From NCBI RefSeq assembly GCF_010993965.1, contig NZ_WIXM01000010.1:54118-118117 (forward strand): a DNA stretch of 64,000 nucleotides. The letters are read 5' to 3'. The number at the start of each line of letters is the position of its first letter. Positions within the stretch are counted from its first letter, which is position 1. A program made the position numbers and the translations under genes. Positions 7,963 through 16,925 of this stretch are shown here, piece after piece. The notes under the pieces were generated by a model. It did no database searches and was not told the origin of the DNA. It worked only from the letters and a program-made list of their open reading frames with translations. The DNA is from Gracilibacillus sp. YIM 98692 (GTDB lineage: Bacteria; Bacillota; Bacilli; Bacillales; Amphibacillaceae).

Positions 7963-10260
7963 ATGAAACAGTCAAAAGCTACAACTGTGTTTAGGCGGTT
8001 TTTTATATCTTATATTATTATTTTATTAATTCCAATGTTGTCAGGAATCATTTCCTATCAAGTGTCTTTGCAAACAGCAGAAAAATACTCCATTACGAAT
8101 AGCAGACAAGTATTGAATCAAAGTAAAGCCATTCTTGAACAGCGCTTAACGGAAATAGATAGATTCGGGAGGCAGCTTTCTTTAAATAAAGATTTAATAA
8201 CATTGCTTAATAAAAATGTAACAGAAAGAAATAAAATTATTTCTAGCATGAGACGATTTTCAGCAGATATCTCACCATACGCTTCTACTAATGAATTCTT
8301 AGAAGACTTTTATATTTATATACAAAATACAGATCTTGTAGTTGTTCCTGGTTCAGTCTATTTCCGGCCTCTTCATTACTATCAGCAGAACCATTATACG
8401 GACCTTACATTTTCACAGTGGAAAACGGAGATATTAGAGAGTGATCAACCATATCAAATGATACCTAGTAAACCTTATGTAAAAAAAGAGTCAAACACCA
8501 AAGTAATTACGTATGTTAAATCATTATCAATGAGCCATAATGGGGAGAATAACAGTGGTTCTATTGTTGTTCCGATTGAACAAAACAAAATGAATCATTT
8601 ACTAAATGGTATTTCTAAGCAATTTGGTGGTTGGTCATTTATTACAGATGCCAACCAGAATGTGATCACAGCTCATGGGATTAAAGAAGACAGAATAAAT
8701 CATATCGTCTCTTCGGTTTCAGAGGAAAATAGTAAAAAATATTTAGATGATGGAACATTGCTCATTTCTTTACATTCTGATAAATATGATTGGGTTTATG
8801 TTGCAGGTATTCCAAATGAAACATTAACAAAGCAAGCTCAGCCAATTAAGTATATAACATGGATCGTCACAGGAAGTACTCTAATCATTGGACTTATTAT
8901 TTGTTTAGTTTTTGCATACAGAAATAGCCGTCCTATAAACCACTTAATAAGAACATTGAAAGATTATTCTGAACTAGAGACAAAAAATGATTATGATTTT
9001 CTTCACGGAAATGTTTCTAAGCTTATTGCTGCAAATACCAACCTGCAAACTCAACTTGCTGAACAAAAGCCGTTATTAAAAGATGCCTTTTTAAAACAAT
9101 TATTATCGGGAGAGTTAACAGAAAGTAACAGTCATTTGTATGGATTTGCCAAACAGGTCAACGTTGATTTAAATGGAAACAATGGTTATGTGAGTGTAGT
9201 AAAGATAGAAGGATATGAAGAGATTTCGAGTAGTGAAATTTATGAAGAACTTCATGCTATTCAGCTTGTCATTAAACAAGAATCTAGCAAAATATGTCGT
9301 AAGTTTTATTTAACAAATATACACTCGGATAAATTAGTGTACATTTTTATTGACGATCAAGAAAATGGAGCAGCTATGGCAAATAAAATCGAAAAGATGT
9401 TTATGTCATTACAAGAGTATTTTCACAAAGAATATCGGATCACTTTAAAAGTAGGGATAGGCCATGAATTTAATGCCTTATCTGATATAAGTCGATCTTA
9501 TAATGAGGCAAAACAAGCCATTGAATTTGCCACTTTTTCGAATGAAGGATTTGGATTATATTGGTATGATGAGATGATGCAAGTGTCGGCTGTGTTTTAT
9601 TACCCACTCGAATATGAACTCAGACTTTTAAAAAATCTAAAAGATGGGGAAGCAGAAGAAGCAAAAAAAATAATACGTGAGCTATTTATAGAGAATATCG
9701 ATAAAAGATGTCTTTCAACAGATATGGTCGATCAATTCATATATGAAGTGAAAGGGACTTTTTTTAAATCATTTGAACAATATTTCGTGCGCAAGGAAAA
9801 TCTAGCGGAATATATTCGGAAAAAATTGCTAGATATTCAACTAACAAGTGATGTACATCTCACAGAGAAGTTGTTTATGGAAGTCATAGATTATTACTGT
9901 AAAGTTATTAGAAATGAAAGACAGCATACGAATCATTATACAGTTAAATCCATTAATAAATTTCTTGAAAATCATTATTCCAATGCGGATTTAAACCTGT
10001 ATGCAATAGCAGAACATTTTGGCCGTCCAGAAAAGTACATTTCACAAATTTTCAAAGAAGAAACAGGAGAGTATATCACGGAATACCTAGAGAAGATCCG
10101 GATTAATAAAGCCATGTATCTATTGGCCAATACTCAGAAAAAAATAGTGGAGATTTCAGAGTTAGTTGGATATAATAGTGCCCATTCTTTTCGGCGGGCG
10201 TTTAAAAGAATAAACAACATTACGCCTAATCAGTATAGAAATACGATGAAAAGTGGATAG
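7963..10260 (+). CDS. membrane-anchored AraC-family regulator (YesS-like)
   Basis: This 765-residue one-component regulator has TM1 near residues 12-32, an extracellular sensor of about 260 residues, TM2 near 296-322, a cytoplasmic linker (EQKPLLKDAFLKQLLSGEL) and a C-terminal AraC DNA-binding domain (about 660-760). The last contains IAEHFGRPEKYISQIFKEE and ITPNQYRN. Such proteins sense extracellular sugars directly and activate adjacent ABC importer operons in Firmicutes. It lies between the fucosidases and an Lpl-type importer, so sensing of a fucosylated oligosaccharide is likely. The gene has its own RBS (AAAGGAG) and ends at a terminator hairpin at 10292, so it is probably a separate transcription unit. 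Confidence 0.85.
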   Translation: MKQSKATTVFRRFFISYIIILLIPMLSGIISYQVSLQTAEKYSITNSRQVLNQSKAILEQRLTEIDRFGRQLSLNKDLITLLNKNVTERNKIISSMRRFSADISPYASTNEFLEDFYIYIQNTDLVVVPGSVYFRPLHYYQQNHYTDLTFSQWKTEILESDQPYQMIPSKPYVKKESNTKVITYVKSLSMSHNGENNSGSIVVPIEQNKMNHLLNGISKQFGGWSFITDANQNVITAHGIKEDRINHIVSSVSEENSKKYLDDGTLLISLHSDKYDWVYVAGIPNETLTKQAQPIKYITWIVTGSTLIIGLIICLVFAYRNSRPINHLIRTLKDYSELETKNDYDFLHGNVSKLIAANTNLQTQLAEQKPLLKDAFLKQLLSGELTESNSHLYGFAKQVNVDLNGNNGYVSVVKIEGYEEISSSEIYEELHAIQLVIKQESSKICRKFYLTNIHSDKLVYIFIDDQENGAAMANKIEKMFMSLQEYFHKEYRITLKVGIGHEFNALSDISRSYNEAKQAIEFATFSNEGFGLYWYDEMMQVSAVFYYPLEYELRLLKNLKDGEAEEAKKIIRELFIENIDKRCLSTDMVDQFIYEVKGTFFKSFEQYFVRKENLAEYIRKKLLDIQLTSDVHLTEKLFMEVIDYYCKVIRNERQHTNHYTVKSINKFLENHYSNADLNLYAIAEHFGRPEKYISQIFKEETGEYITEYLEKIRINKAMYLLANTQKKIVEISELVGYNSAHSFRRAFKRINNITPNQYRNTMKSG

Positions 10261-10291
10261 ATGTGTTCGTTAAATGAAACAGATTGTCTGT

Positions 10292-10333
10292 GAGTATAAG
10301 ATGTCACTAATATGCGATCTTATGCTCTTTTTG
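10292..10333 (+). terminator. Rho-independent terminator after the AraC-type regulator
   Basis: GAGTATAAGAT pairs with ATCTTATGCTC (11 bp, one wobble) across a 14-nt loop and runs into TTTTT. It separates the regulator from the cre-controlled transporter operon. Confidence 0.8.
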
Positions 10334-10461
10334 TGTTCATTTGTTCTCATTTGTACGTTGATTTTTTAAGTGTACCTTTTCCGTTTTTTATAAAAATTTC
10401 GGAATTGTACGTATTTGTTTCGATTGTCTCTTTGAATAATAAAATAGAGCTGATAATTTTT

Positions 10462-10475
10462 ATGTAAGCGCTTCC
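10462..10475 (+). promoter_or_regulatory. cre (CcpA) site before the fucose-region ABC transporter
   Basis: ATGTAAGCGCTTCC matches the Bacillus cre consensus WTGNAAGCGNWWNC at every position. It lies 42 bp before the permease start, downstream of an AT-rich promoter region, so CcpA bound here would block transcription in the presence of preferred sugars. Confidence 0.75.
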
Positions 10476-10516
10476 TGTATGAGGTGTTTTTAAGATATGA
10501 AAAAGGAGGGATTAAT

Positions 10517-11488
10517 CTGAAGTCGGCAACAGGGATCAATCAAACTATTAAAAAAACGAACACGAATAAAAAAGTAACTCAATGGTATTTAGCCAAAAAA
10601 AGTTTTAGAAGACATTGGCAGCTGTATTTATTAATAATTCCACCAGTGCTCTATTTTATCATTTTTAAATACATTCCAATGTTCGGGGCTGTGATTGCTT
10701 TTAAGGATTATAATGTCGTTCAAGGTATCATGGGCAGTCCATGGGTAGGAATGAAGCATTTTGAGAATTTTTTTAATAATCCAGTAGCATGGGATTTAAT
10801 TAAAAACACATTGTATTTAAGTTTGTATCAGCTTGCCATAACGTTTCCGCTTCCTATTATATTAGCGCTTGCATTAAATGAAATAAAAGATGGGTTGTTT
10901 AAGCGATCTGTACAAATGTTTACTTATGCTCCTTATTTTATTTCAACGGTTGTCATTGTTTCTATGATCATATTAATGCTATCTCCTAGGACGGGAATCA
11001 TTAACACATTAGTAGAAATGCTAGGTTTTGAATCTATTAATTTTCTTGGTCAGGCAGACATGTTTCGATCTATATTCGTCTGGTCAGATGCTTGGCAGCT
11101 TACGGGTTATTCCGCCATCATTTACTTAGCTGCACTTGCAGGTGTGGATAAGCAACAATATGAAGCGGCCAAAATTGATGGTGCTTCTAGAATTCAGCGA
11201 ATTATAAATGTTGATATTCCTGGAATCATGCCAGCTATCGTTATTATTCTGATTCTAAGTGTCGGAAACTTAATGGCAATCGGGTTTGAAAAAGTGTATC
11301 TATTACAAAACCCATTAAACTTAAGTACTTCTGAAATTTTACAAACTTATGTATACAAAATGGGTATCATAAATGCCAATTTCAGTTTCAGTACAGCGGT
11401 AGGATTGTTTAATTCGATTATTAATCTTATCTTACTTGTTCTTGTTAATGCCATAGCTCGACGCGTATCAGGAAACGGTTTGTGGTAG
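10517..11488 (+). CDS. sugar ABC transporter permease, LplB-like
   Basis: This 323-residue inner-membrane permease of the LplB/UgpA type has about six transmembrane helices. The cytoplasmic EAA loop EAAKIDGASRIQRIINVDIP contacts the ATPase. No ATPase gene is nearby, and a shared MsmX-type ATPase elsewhere is the usual solution for such importers. The best ribosome binding site, AAAAGGAGGG (10501-10510), points to a CTG codon at 10517. The only other in-frame start, GTG at 10484, lies upstream of that site. The second permease follows 14 bp later. The set probably imports the fucosylated oligosaccharides cut by the GH95/GH29 enzymes. Confidence 0.85.
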   Translation: MKSATGINQTIKKTNTNKKVTQWYLAKKSFRRHWQLYLLIIPPVLYFIIFKYIPMFGAVIAFKDYNVVQGIMGSPWVGMKHFENFFNNPVAWDLIKNTLYLSLYQLAITFPLPIILALALNEIKDGLFKRSVQMFTYAPYFISTVVIVSMIILMLSPRTGIINTLVEMLGFESINFLGQADMFRSIFVWSDAWQLTGYSAIIYLAALAGVDKQQYEAAKIDGASRIQRIINVDIPGIMPAIVIILILSVGNLMAIGFEKVYLLQNPLNLSTSEILQTYVYKMGIINANFSFSTAVGLFNSIINLILLVLVNAIARRVSGNGLW

Positions 11489-11502
11489 AAAGGAGCTTTG
11501 TT

Positions 11503-12402
11503 ATGAGGAAAAATAAAACATTAATAAGGGAATCATTTACAGATCGAATTTTTCTTGGGGGAGTATATGCTTATTTATGCATAGTCATGCTTATCGTATT
11601 GTATCCACTCATCTATATAGTGAGTGCTTCTCTTAGCAGCCCAGAAGCCGTAACTTCAGGACAGGTATGGCTATGGCCAGTTGATTTTTCCCTTGAAGGC
11701 TATATAGAAGTTTTAAGAAATTCAGATGTTATAAGAGGGTTTAGAAATTCTATTCTTTACACCTTTGGTTATACCGTCCTCGCAGTTGTGTTAACTGTTA
11801 TTTTTGCCTATCCGCTATCAAGAGAATCCTTCTATGGCAGAACATTCTTGATGTTTTTTATACTATTTACAATGCTCTTCTATGGTGGTCTCATACCAGA
11901 ATATCTTGTCGTTCAAAAGCTAGGAATGTTAGATACTCCATGGGCCATATTAATTCCAAAAGCAATGGCAGTTTGGCAGATTATTATTGCACGTACTTTT
12001 TTCCAATCAAGTGTCCCTGAGGAGCTTGTGGAAGCTAGTGAAATGGACGGGTGCAGCAGCTTGAAATTTTTGTGGTATGTTGTGATACCGCTATCAAAAC
12101 CGATCATTGCTGTTCTTGCTTTGATGTATGCTGTGTTTCAATGGAATAGTTATTTTGATGCGATGATTTTTCTGAAAACGGAGGCGTTATTTCCATTACA
12201 GTTAGAGCTAAGAGAATTGTTAATTGTACAAAGTGATTCTGGTGCGAATATGGATATTGCTGAGCAACAAAGACGGAAGCAGTTGGCAAATCTAATGAAA
12301 TATTCTTTAATCGTTGTATCCAGTTTACCAGTTCTTATCATCTATCCTTTTGCTCAAAAATATTTCGTAAAAGGAATGCTAATTGGATCAGTGAAAGGAT
12401 AA
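11503..12402 (+). CDS. sugar ABC transporter permease, LplC-like
   Basis: This 299-residue permease of the LplC/UgpE type is the partner of the preceding one. It has about six transmembrane helices, the conserved FYGGLIPEYLVVQKLG segment, an EAA loop (ELVEASEMDGCSSLKFLWYV) and a C-terminus ending KGMLIGSVKG, as is typical of LplC. The ATG at 11503 follows AAAGGAGCTTTGTT and is preferred to a GTG 21 bp upstream that overlaps the first permease. The binding protein begins 97 bp downstream after a second Shine-Dalgarno-like TAAGGAGGTGG that has no start codon, perhaps part of the untranslated spacer. Confidence 0.88.
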   Translation: MRKNKTLIRESFTDRIFLGGVYAYLCIVMLIVLYPLIYIVSASLSSPEAVTSGQVWLWPVDFSLEGYIEVLRNSDVIRGFRNSILYTFGYTVLAVVLTVIFAYPLSRESFYGRTFLMFFILFTMLFYGGLIPEYLVVQKLGMLDTPWAILIPKAMAVWQIIIARTFFQSSVPEELVEASEMDGCSSLKFLWYVVIPLSKPIIAVLALMYAVFQWNSYFDAMIFLKTEALFPLQLELRELLIVQSDSGANMDIAEQQRRKQLANLMKYSLIVVSSLPVLIIYPFAQKYFVKGMLIGSVKG

Positions 12403-12499
12403 GCATATCTATTTTATTTTTAAGGAGGTGGTAGAGCAATTGTCGATTAGTTGTTTTATGGAGGTTTAACAGCTTTTTATAAAGAGGGGAGAGGTAGAG

Positions 12500-14131
12500 A
12501 TGAAAAGAAAGATTTGGTATCTGCTAATGACAGGACTAATAGGGATTGTTTTATTAAGCGCTTGTACTTCTGATGAGGATGTTTCAGATGAAGAGTCAGA
12601 TAATGAGTCGGAAGGTAAGACAAAAATTTCTGTATTTATGCCAGAGAGTGAAGACACGGATTTAGAAACAAATTCGTTTACACAGTTTGCTGAAGAAGAA
12701 TTTGGTATCGATTTTGAGTTTGAAACAACATCGTATGACGCTGCAGCAGCAAATGAAAGACGCCAAATCTCTTTAGCAAGTGGAGACTATCCGGATGCTT
12801 ATTTTCTTATAGAATGGGTAGATCAGTTTAAAGCAAATGACTTATTGCGTTATGGAAATCAAGGCGTGTTAATCCCCTTAAATGATTTAATAGAAAATCA
12901 TGCTCCTAACCTTCAATCGGTTTTAGATGAATATGATGAATTTAGAAAAATAGCGACAGCACCAGATGGGAATATATATGGTATTCCCCAGCTAGAAGAG
13001 TGTTTCCATTGTACTTGGCCAAATAAAATGTGGATTAATACAAATTGGTTAGAAACCTTGAATTTGGATACGCCTAAAACTCATGAAGAATTTAAAAAGG
13101 TTTTAACAGCTTTTAAAGAAGACGATCCAAATGGTAATGGAGAAGCTGATGAAATCCCTTTAAGTGGTTCAGCTGCTTCACCGAGTCATTCAGTTATTCC
13201 TTATTTAATGAATGGTTTTGTTTACGATGATGTAGAAACAAAATTATCTGTAAAAGATGGTAAGGTTGATTTTGTCGCTAACACAGACGAATGGAGAGAG
13301 GGATTGGAGTATATCCATTCTCTATACAAAGAAGGACTTATTGATCCAGGTTCTTTCACTCAAAATAGAGATGCCTATCAACAATTAGGAAATAACGCAG
13401 ATGGAATGATTTTAGGATCAGCAACTGCACAACACCCATGGGAATTTGTAGATAACGAAAATCAATATGCTTATGATGTGTTAGCCCCGTTAAAAGGTAC
13501 TTATCAGCAGTATTCCACTTATAATTATCCAGTTGTACAAGGGGCTACATTTGCTATTACTAATAAAGCAAGCGAAGAAGCGCAAATTAAGGCAATCAAG
13601 TTACTAGATTATATGTTTACAGAAGAAGGCTCAACACGGGCGCATTTTGGAGTGGAAGGTGAAGATTGGATTAAGCCTGAAGAAGGTGATGTTGCTATCA
13701 ATGAGGAAATGGAGCCGAATTTAAAGCAGTTGCACCCAGAAGAGCCGACAAACAATTCTTGGGGGGCAAGTGCGCAGTACTTCCAACCAAGAGAATATCG
13801 TGATGGATGGGTTCAAGCAGAAGATATTTACACCGATGATGGTTATGAAAGACGTCTCCAAGAAGCAACTTACCTATATGAAGGGATGGAGCCTGAAGAA
13901 ATCTTTCCGCACTGGGCAATATGGTACGAAGGGGAAGTACAAGACGAGATTGCTACATTAGAAACCAATATTCTAGATAATGTAGAGCAAAGTGCAGTTC
14001 GATTTATCACAGGTGAAATGAGTCTTGAAGAGGATTGGGATGATTATGTAGCGGGTCTTGAGTCATTAGGAGTTGACCGTTATGTTGAAATTAATCAAGA
14101 GGCTTATGATAATTACCTAGGAGCAAATTAA
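12500..14131 (+). CDS. extracellular sugar-binding lipoprotein (LplA-like)
   Basis: This 543-residue solute-binding protein has a lipoprotein signal peptide ending LLSAC with lipidation at Cys22. An acidic linker rich in Asp, Glu and Ser follows, then a type-1 extracellular solute-binding fold (about 38-540). Segments such as ASGDYPDAYFLIEW and DPNGNGEADEIPLSG are typical of the LplA group, and the DxNGNGExDE stretch resembles a calcium loop. RBS GAGGGGAGAGGTAGAG precedes the ATG. It captures the oligosaccharide at the outer membrane face for the two permeases upstream. The specific ligand is unproven, and fucosylated glycan is inferred from context. Confidence 0.88.
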   Translation: MKRKIWYLLMTGLIGIVLLSACTSDEDVSDEESDNESEGKTKISVFMPESEDTDLETNSFTQFAEEEFGIDFEFETTSYDAAAANERRQISLASGDYPDAYFLIEWVDQFKANDLLRYGNQGVLIPLNDLIENHAPNLQSVLDEYDEFRKIATAPDGNIYGIPQLEECFHCTWPNKMWINTNWLETLNLDTPKTHEEFKKVLTAFKEDDPNGNGEADEIPLSGSAASPSHSVIPYLMNGFVYDDVETKLSVKDGKVDFVANTDEWREGLEYIHSLYKEGLIDPGSFTQNRDAYQQLGNNADGMILGSATAQHPWEFVDNENQYAYDVLAPLKGTYQQYSTYNYPVVQGATFAITNKASEEAQIKAIKLLDYMFTEEGSTRAHFGVEGEDWIKPEEGDVAINEEMEPNLKQLHPEEPTNNSWGASAQYFQPREYRDGWVQAEDIYTDDGYERRLQEATYLYEGMEPEEIFPHWAIWYEGEVQDEIATLETNILDNVEQSAVRFITGEMSLEEDWDDYVAGLESLGVDRYVEINQEAYDNYLGAN

Positions 14132-14190
14132 TCTTTGAATGCCTGTCGCTTCCCGGTTTTATGCCGAAGTGTAAGGTGAAAAATGCGGAA

Positions 14191-14229
14191 GTCTTACGGA
14201 GAAAGAAATCTCTGTAAGGCTTTTTTTTT
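14191..14229 (+). terminator. Rho-independent terminator of the ABC transporter operon
   Basis: GTCTTACGGAGA pairs with TCTCTGTAAGGC (12 bp with wobbles) around AAGAAA and is followed by nine T residues. Confidence 0.92.
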
Positions 14230-14288
14230 ACACGTTGGGAAATTAAGTATGGTAAATGTATATAAAATGGTAAATTAATGAACTTGAA

Positions 14289-14515
14289 GTAACTGGAAAA
14301 AATAGATAAGTGTCATTTTCTTTGTATTTCTTATTGATTTGGTATTTATTCAGCTGTTAAGTACCAAGTTTATGAGATTTAGTCTTGATTTTGGCACTTA
14401 TCACCGTTATAAGTGTCATTTTTGATCGTGTGGTTATTCATTTTGGTACTTAATGGTGGTTTAAGTACTATTTTGACAAAGTACTTTTTTATTTTGGTAT
14501 TTAACCTTATGATAA
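14289..14515. repeat. dispersed hairpin-chain repeat, copy 1
   Basis: This stretch of about 225 bp recurs with high identity at 51669-51895. It consists of alternating arms of the type TTTTGGYACTTA and TAAGTRYCATTTT, so neighbouring arms fold into four or so small hairpins spaced about 50 bp apart with different loops. It contains no reading frame, inverted terminal repeats or transposase. Function is unknown. Confidence 0.75.
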
Positions 14516-14650
14516 GTATCATTTTTTTAATAGATATGATGACATTAATGAACAAAGTAAAGGAATATATGTGAAGTGATGAACAGTTATTTTTTCTTAA
14601 TCATAACAGAAAGTATAAAATTTGTTCGTAATATCCATAAACTGCGTCGT

Positions 14651-14867
14651 AATTTAACGTCACTTCCGAGCAGGATTTGAGCGAGCAGGCACGGGCAAAG
14701 GAGCATATTATATACTGCCAAAATTGGAAGTGGCGCGAAAAAGCTAAATAGTGGCTCGAATCACCTTATTTGTGGCTCAAAACCGGAAGATTGTGGCTCA
14801 AAACCGGAAGATTGTGGCTCGAAAAGCAAAAAAAGTGGTGCGAAAACACCAAATTGTGGCGCAAAAG
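14651..14867 (+). repeat. 21-nt periodic array, copy 1 (with leader)
   Basis: A leader (14651-14729) is followed by six complete units of exactly 21 nt beginning at 14730, 14751, 14772, 14793, 14814 and 14835, plus a partial unit at 14856. Each unit starts with GTGGCKC(G/A)AA and continues with about 11 different bases. Units 3 and 4 are identical. A near copy lies at 24303-24497 with one unit fewer and the unit order preserved. Confidence 0.8.
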
Positions 14868-14916
14868 TCTTACCACAGACTCAAGTCGTTGCACACATCC
14901 GAGCTCTAACATAAAA

Positions 14917-15060
14917 AAAGACCAGAAAATGCCTCCAGGCAGTTTCTGGTCTTTACCACTTTTCTTAAGGGATTATTTTACTGAGACTTTCTGCCTGCGT
15001 AGCCAGAAAGCCTTGATAAAGATCCATAGGAAAAGTTTTTCTTAAATTAATAGTTTTAAT
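14917..15060 (-). pseudogene. 3-prime tail of a lost gene with its terminator
   Basis: On the minus strand a short frame reads NLRKTFPMDLYQGFLATQAE and ends SLSKIIP-stop. It is followed by a perfect 12-bp hairpin (AAAGACCAGAAA with TTTCTGGTCTTT, 14917-14954) that has its T-tract on the minus strand. No upstream part of a gene is present to the right. I read it as the surviving end of a deleted minus-strand gene. The protein family is not recognisable. Confidence 0.35.
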
Positions 15061-15176
15061 ATAAGCGAAACTTGCATATGATCAAACAAATATATTAAAT
15101 CTATTTCAATAAAGTATAGTCGAATACCAAATATATGAAATTTTACTAGATTTCATTATAGGGAGGCATATCATTT

Positions 15177-16925
15177 GTGACGCATCGTTTCTCGAAATTT
15201 TCCCCCAAAAAAATCTTCAGTGTATTACGACAAGTCAAGATTCCGATTATAGTCAAACTATTTTGTTCATTCTTAATTCTAGTAGTACCTGTATTTCTCT
15301 TAACCTTACATATCATTGAGGTAGCAAAAAGTGAAGTGAAATCACAAATAACGAACAGCAAAATAGAGCAAGTCCATTTTTATATGATGTCTCTTGAGGA
15401 TGAAATCCAACGAATCATGTCTTTACAGAAGCAATATATGAATGATCACGATTTACAAAAGTTAAGCAGTTTAGGCTCCAATCTCTCAGAATATGAACGG
15501 ACAGAAATCATTAATCGAATCTATCAAAAATTAGATGTGCTTAAAAATTCAAGCGCTTATATAGAAGGGATAGAAGTTAAAATCCCTTCCATTAACCGAA
15601 GCATTTCTCCAACCAAATATATAAATGATTATCAAATGGATGATTATTCCATTGGTAACAGTAATGGTGTCATGATTAGAGACGGCGAATTGTTTATTAA
15701 TATGTCTTATTCTCCATCCATTTACACGCCATTATATATTATCGAGATACAGTTATCTATTGAATACTTACAGCAATCATTAAACCAATTTACTGTGAAT
15801 GGAGGTGCCATTCTATTCCATCCAGATTTACAAATCAGCACTTCAGAGAATAATCCGATATCAAAAAAACTAGTCCATACCTTTACCGAGAATAAGAGTA
15901 GTCCAGAAGAAAAGCTTTCCTTATCATCTATGGAGCTTAACGACAAAAATTATTGGATCATTAACGGTCAATCGACACTCTTGAATGCTTCGTTAGTGGT
16001 TTATTTGTTAGAGGATTCCATGGTCGGAACGATGAATGAATATCGTGTCTTTTTTTGGCTGTTATGCGGTACTACCATTTTTATCACCTTATTGTTTTCC
16101 TATATTATTTATCTGTTTATTCATAAACCGATTAAGACCCTCGTTCATTCATTCAAAAAAGTGGAAAAAGGAGAATTTGACTTTAAGATCAACAGTATCT
16201 TTAATGATGAATTTAACTATATTTATAATGGATTCAATCGTATGACAACAAATTTAAAGCGGCTCATACATGAGACTTACATTCAAAAGCTACACCTATA
16301 CCAAGCAGAATTAAGGCAATTGCAAGCACAGATCAATCCCCACTTTTTATATAACAGCTTCTTTATTTTACATCGAATGATTAAATACAAACATGAAGAA
16401 GCCGCCACTTTTTCTAAGCATTTAGGCCATTACTTTAAGTATATTACGAGAAATGCTAATCAAGAGGTTACGCTTGAAGAGGAATATCAGCATATGATGT
16501 CCTATCTTGAAATTCAACAAGTAAGATTCTCGAATCGTTTAGAAGTATCGATTGGACCTTTAGATGAAACATTTAAGCCGATTAAGGTTCCCCGGTTAAT
16601 CCTGCAGCCCATTGTTGAAAATGCCTTTGAGCACGGGCTGAAGGATAAAGTATCCAATGCCAAGTTGTCTATTTATTGCACAATGCAAATGAATCGGTTC
16701 TCCATTTGTATAGAAGATAATGGGGATATAACAGAGGAAAGGGTTAAAGAGTTATCATCTTCTCTTACTTCAGACCAAAGAGAGACGACGGGATTGTTAA
16801 ATGTACACAGACGCCTTCAAATGAATTTTGGTGATGATAGCGGGATTACGTTTGCACGTGGGCAGTATCATGGATTGAAGGTCATGATTAACATTCCACT
16901 GAAAGGAGAGATGGACAATGTTTAA
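15177..16925 (+). CDS. sensor histidine kinase, YesM-like
   Basis: This 582-residue membrane kinase has TM1 near residues 25-48, an extracellular sensor domain, TM2 near 287-312, HAMP (about 313-365), a His_kinase region with QINPHFLYNSFF carrying the phospho-accepting His near residue 386, and an HATPase domain with the N-box IVENAFEHGLKD near 478. The GTG start follows AGGGAGG. It overlaps the response-regulator gene by 8 bp. The YesM/YesN class controls carbohydrate-uptake operons in Bacilli, and the cre-preceded importer immediately downstream is the probable target. Confidence 0.92.
   Translation: MTHRFSKFSPKKIFSVLRQVKIPIIVKLFCSFLILVVPVFLLTLHIIEVAKSEVKSQITNSKIEQVHFYMMSLEDEIQRIMSLQKQYMNDHDLQKLSSLGSNLSEYERTEIINRIYQKLDVLKNSSAYIEGIEVKIPSINRSISPTKYINDYQMDDYSIGNSNGVMIRDGELFINMSYSPSIYTPLYIIEIQLSIEYLQQSLNQFTVNGGAILFHPDLQISTSENNPISKKLVHTFTENKSSPEEKLSLSSMELNDKNYWIINGQSTLLNASLVVYLLEDSMVGTMNEYRVFFWLLCGTTIFITLLFSYIIYLFIHKPIKTLVHSFKKVEKGEFDFKINSIFNDEFNYIYNGFNRMTTNLKRLIHETYIQKLHLYQAELRQLQAQINPHFLYNSFFILHRMIKYKHEEAATFSKHLGHYFKYITRNANQEVTLEEEYQHMMSYLEIQQVRFSNRLEVSIGPLDETFKPIKVPRLILQPIVENAFEHGLKDKVSNAKLSIYCTMQMNRFSICIEDNGDITEERVKELSSSLTSDQRETTGLLNVHRRLQMNFGDDSGITFARGQYHGLKVMINIPLKGEMDNV

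Noticed and set aside
14730..14867. A CRISPR array
   Set aside because: The conserved core is only about 10 nt and the unit is 21 nt, far shorter than CRISPR repeats plus spacers. No cas genes are near, and a second copy has the same variable parts in the same order.
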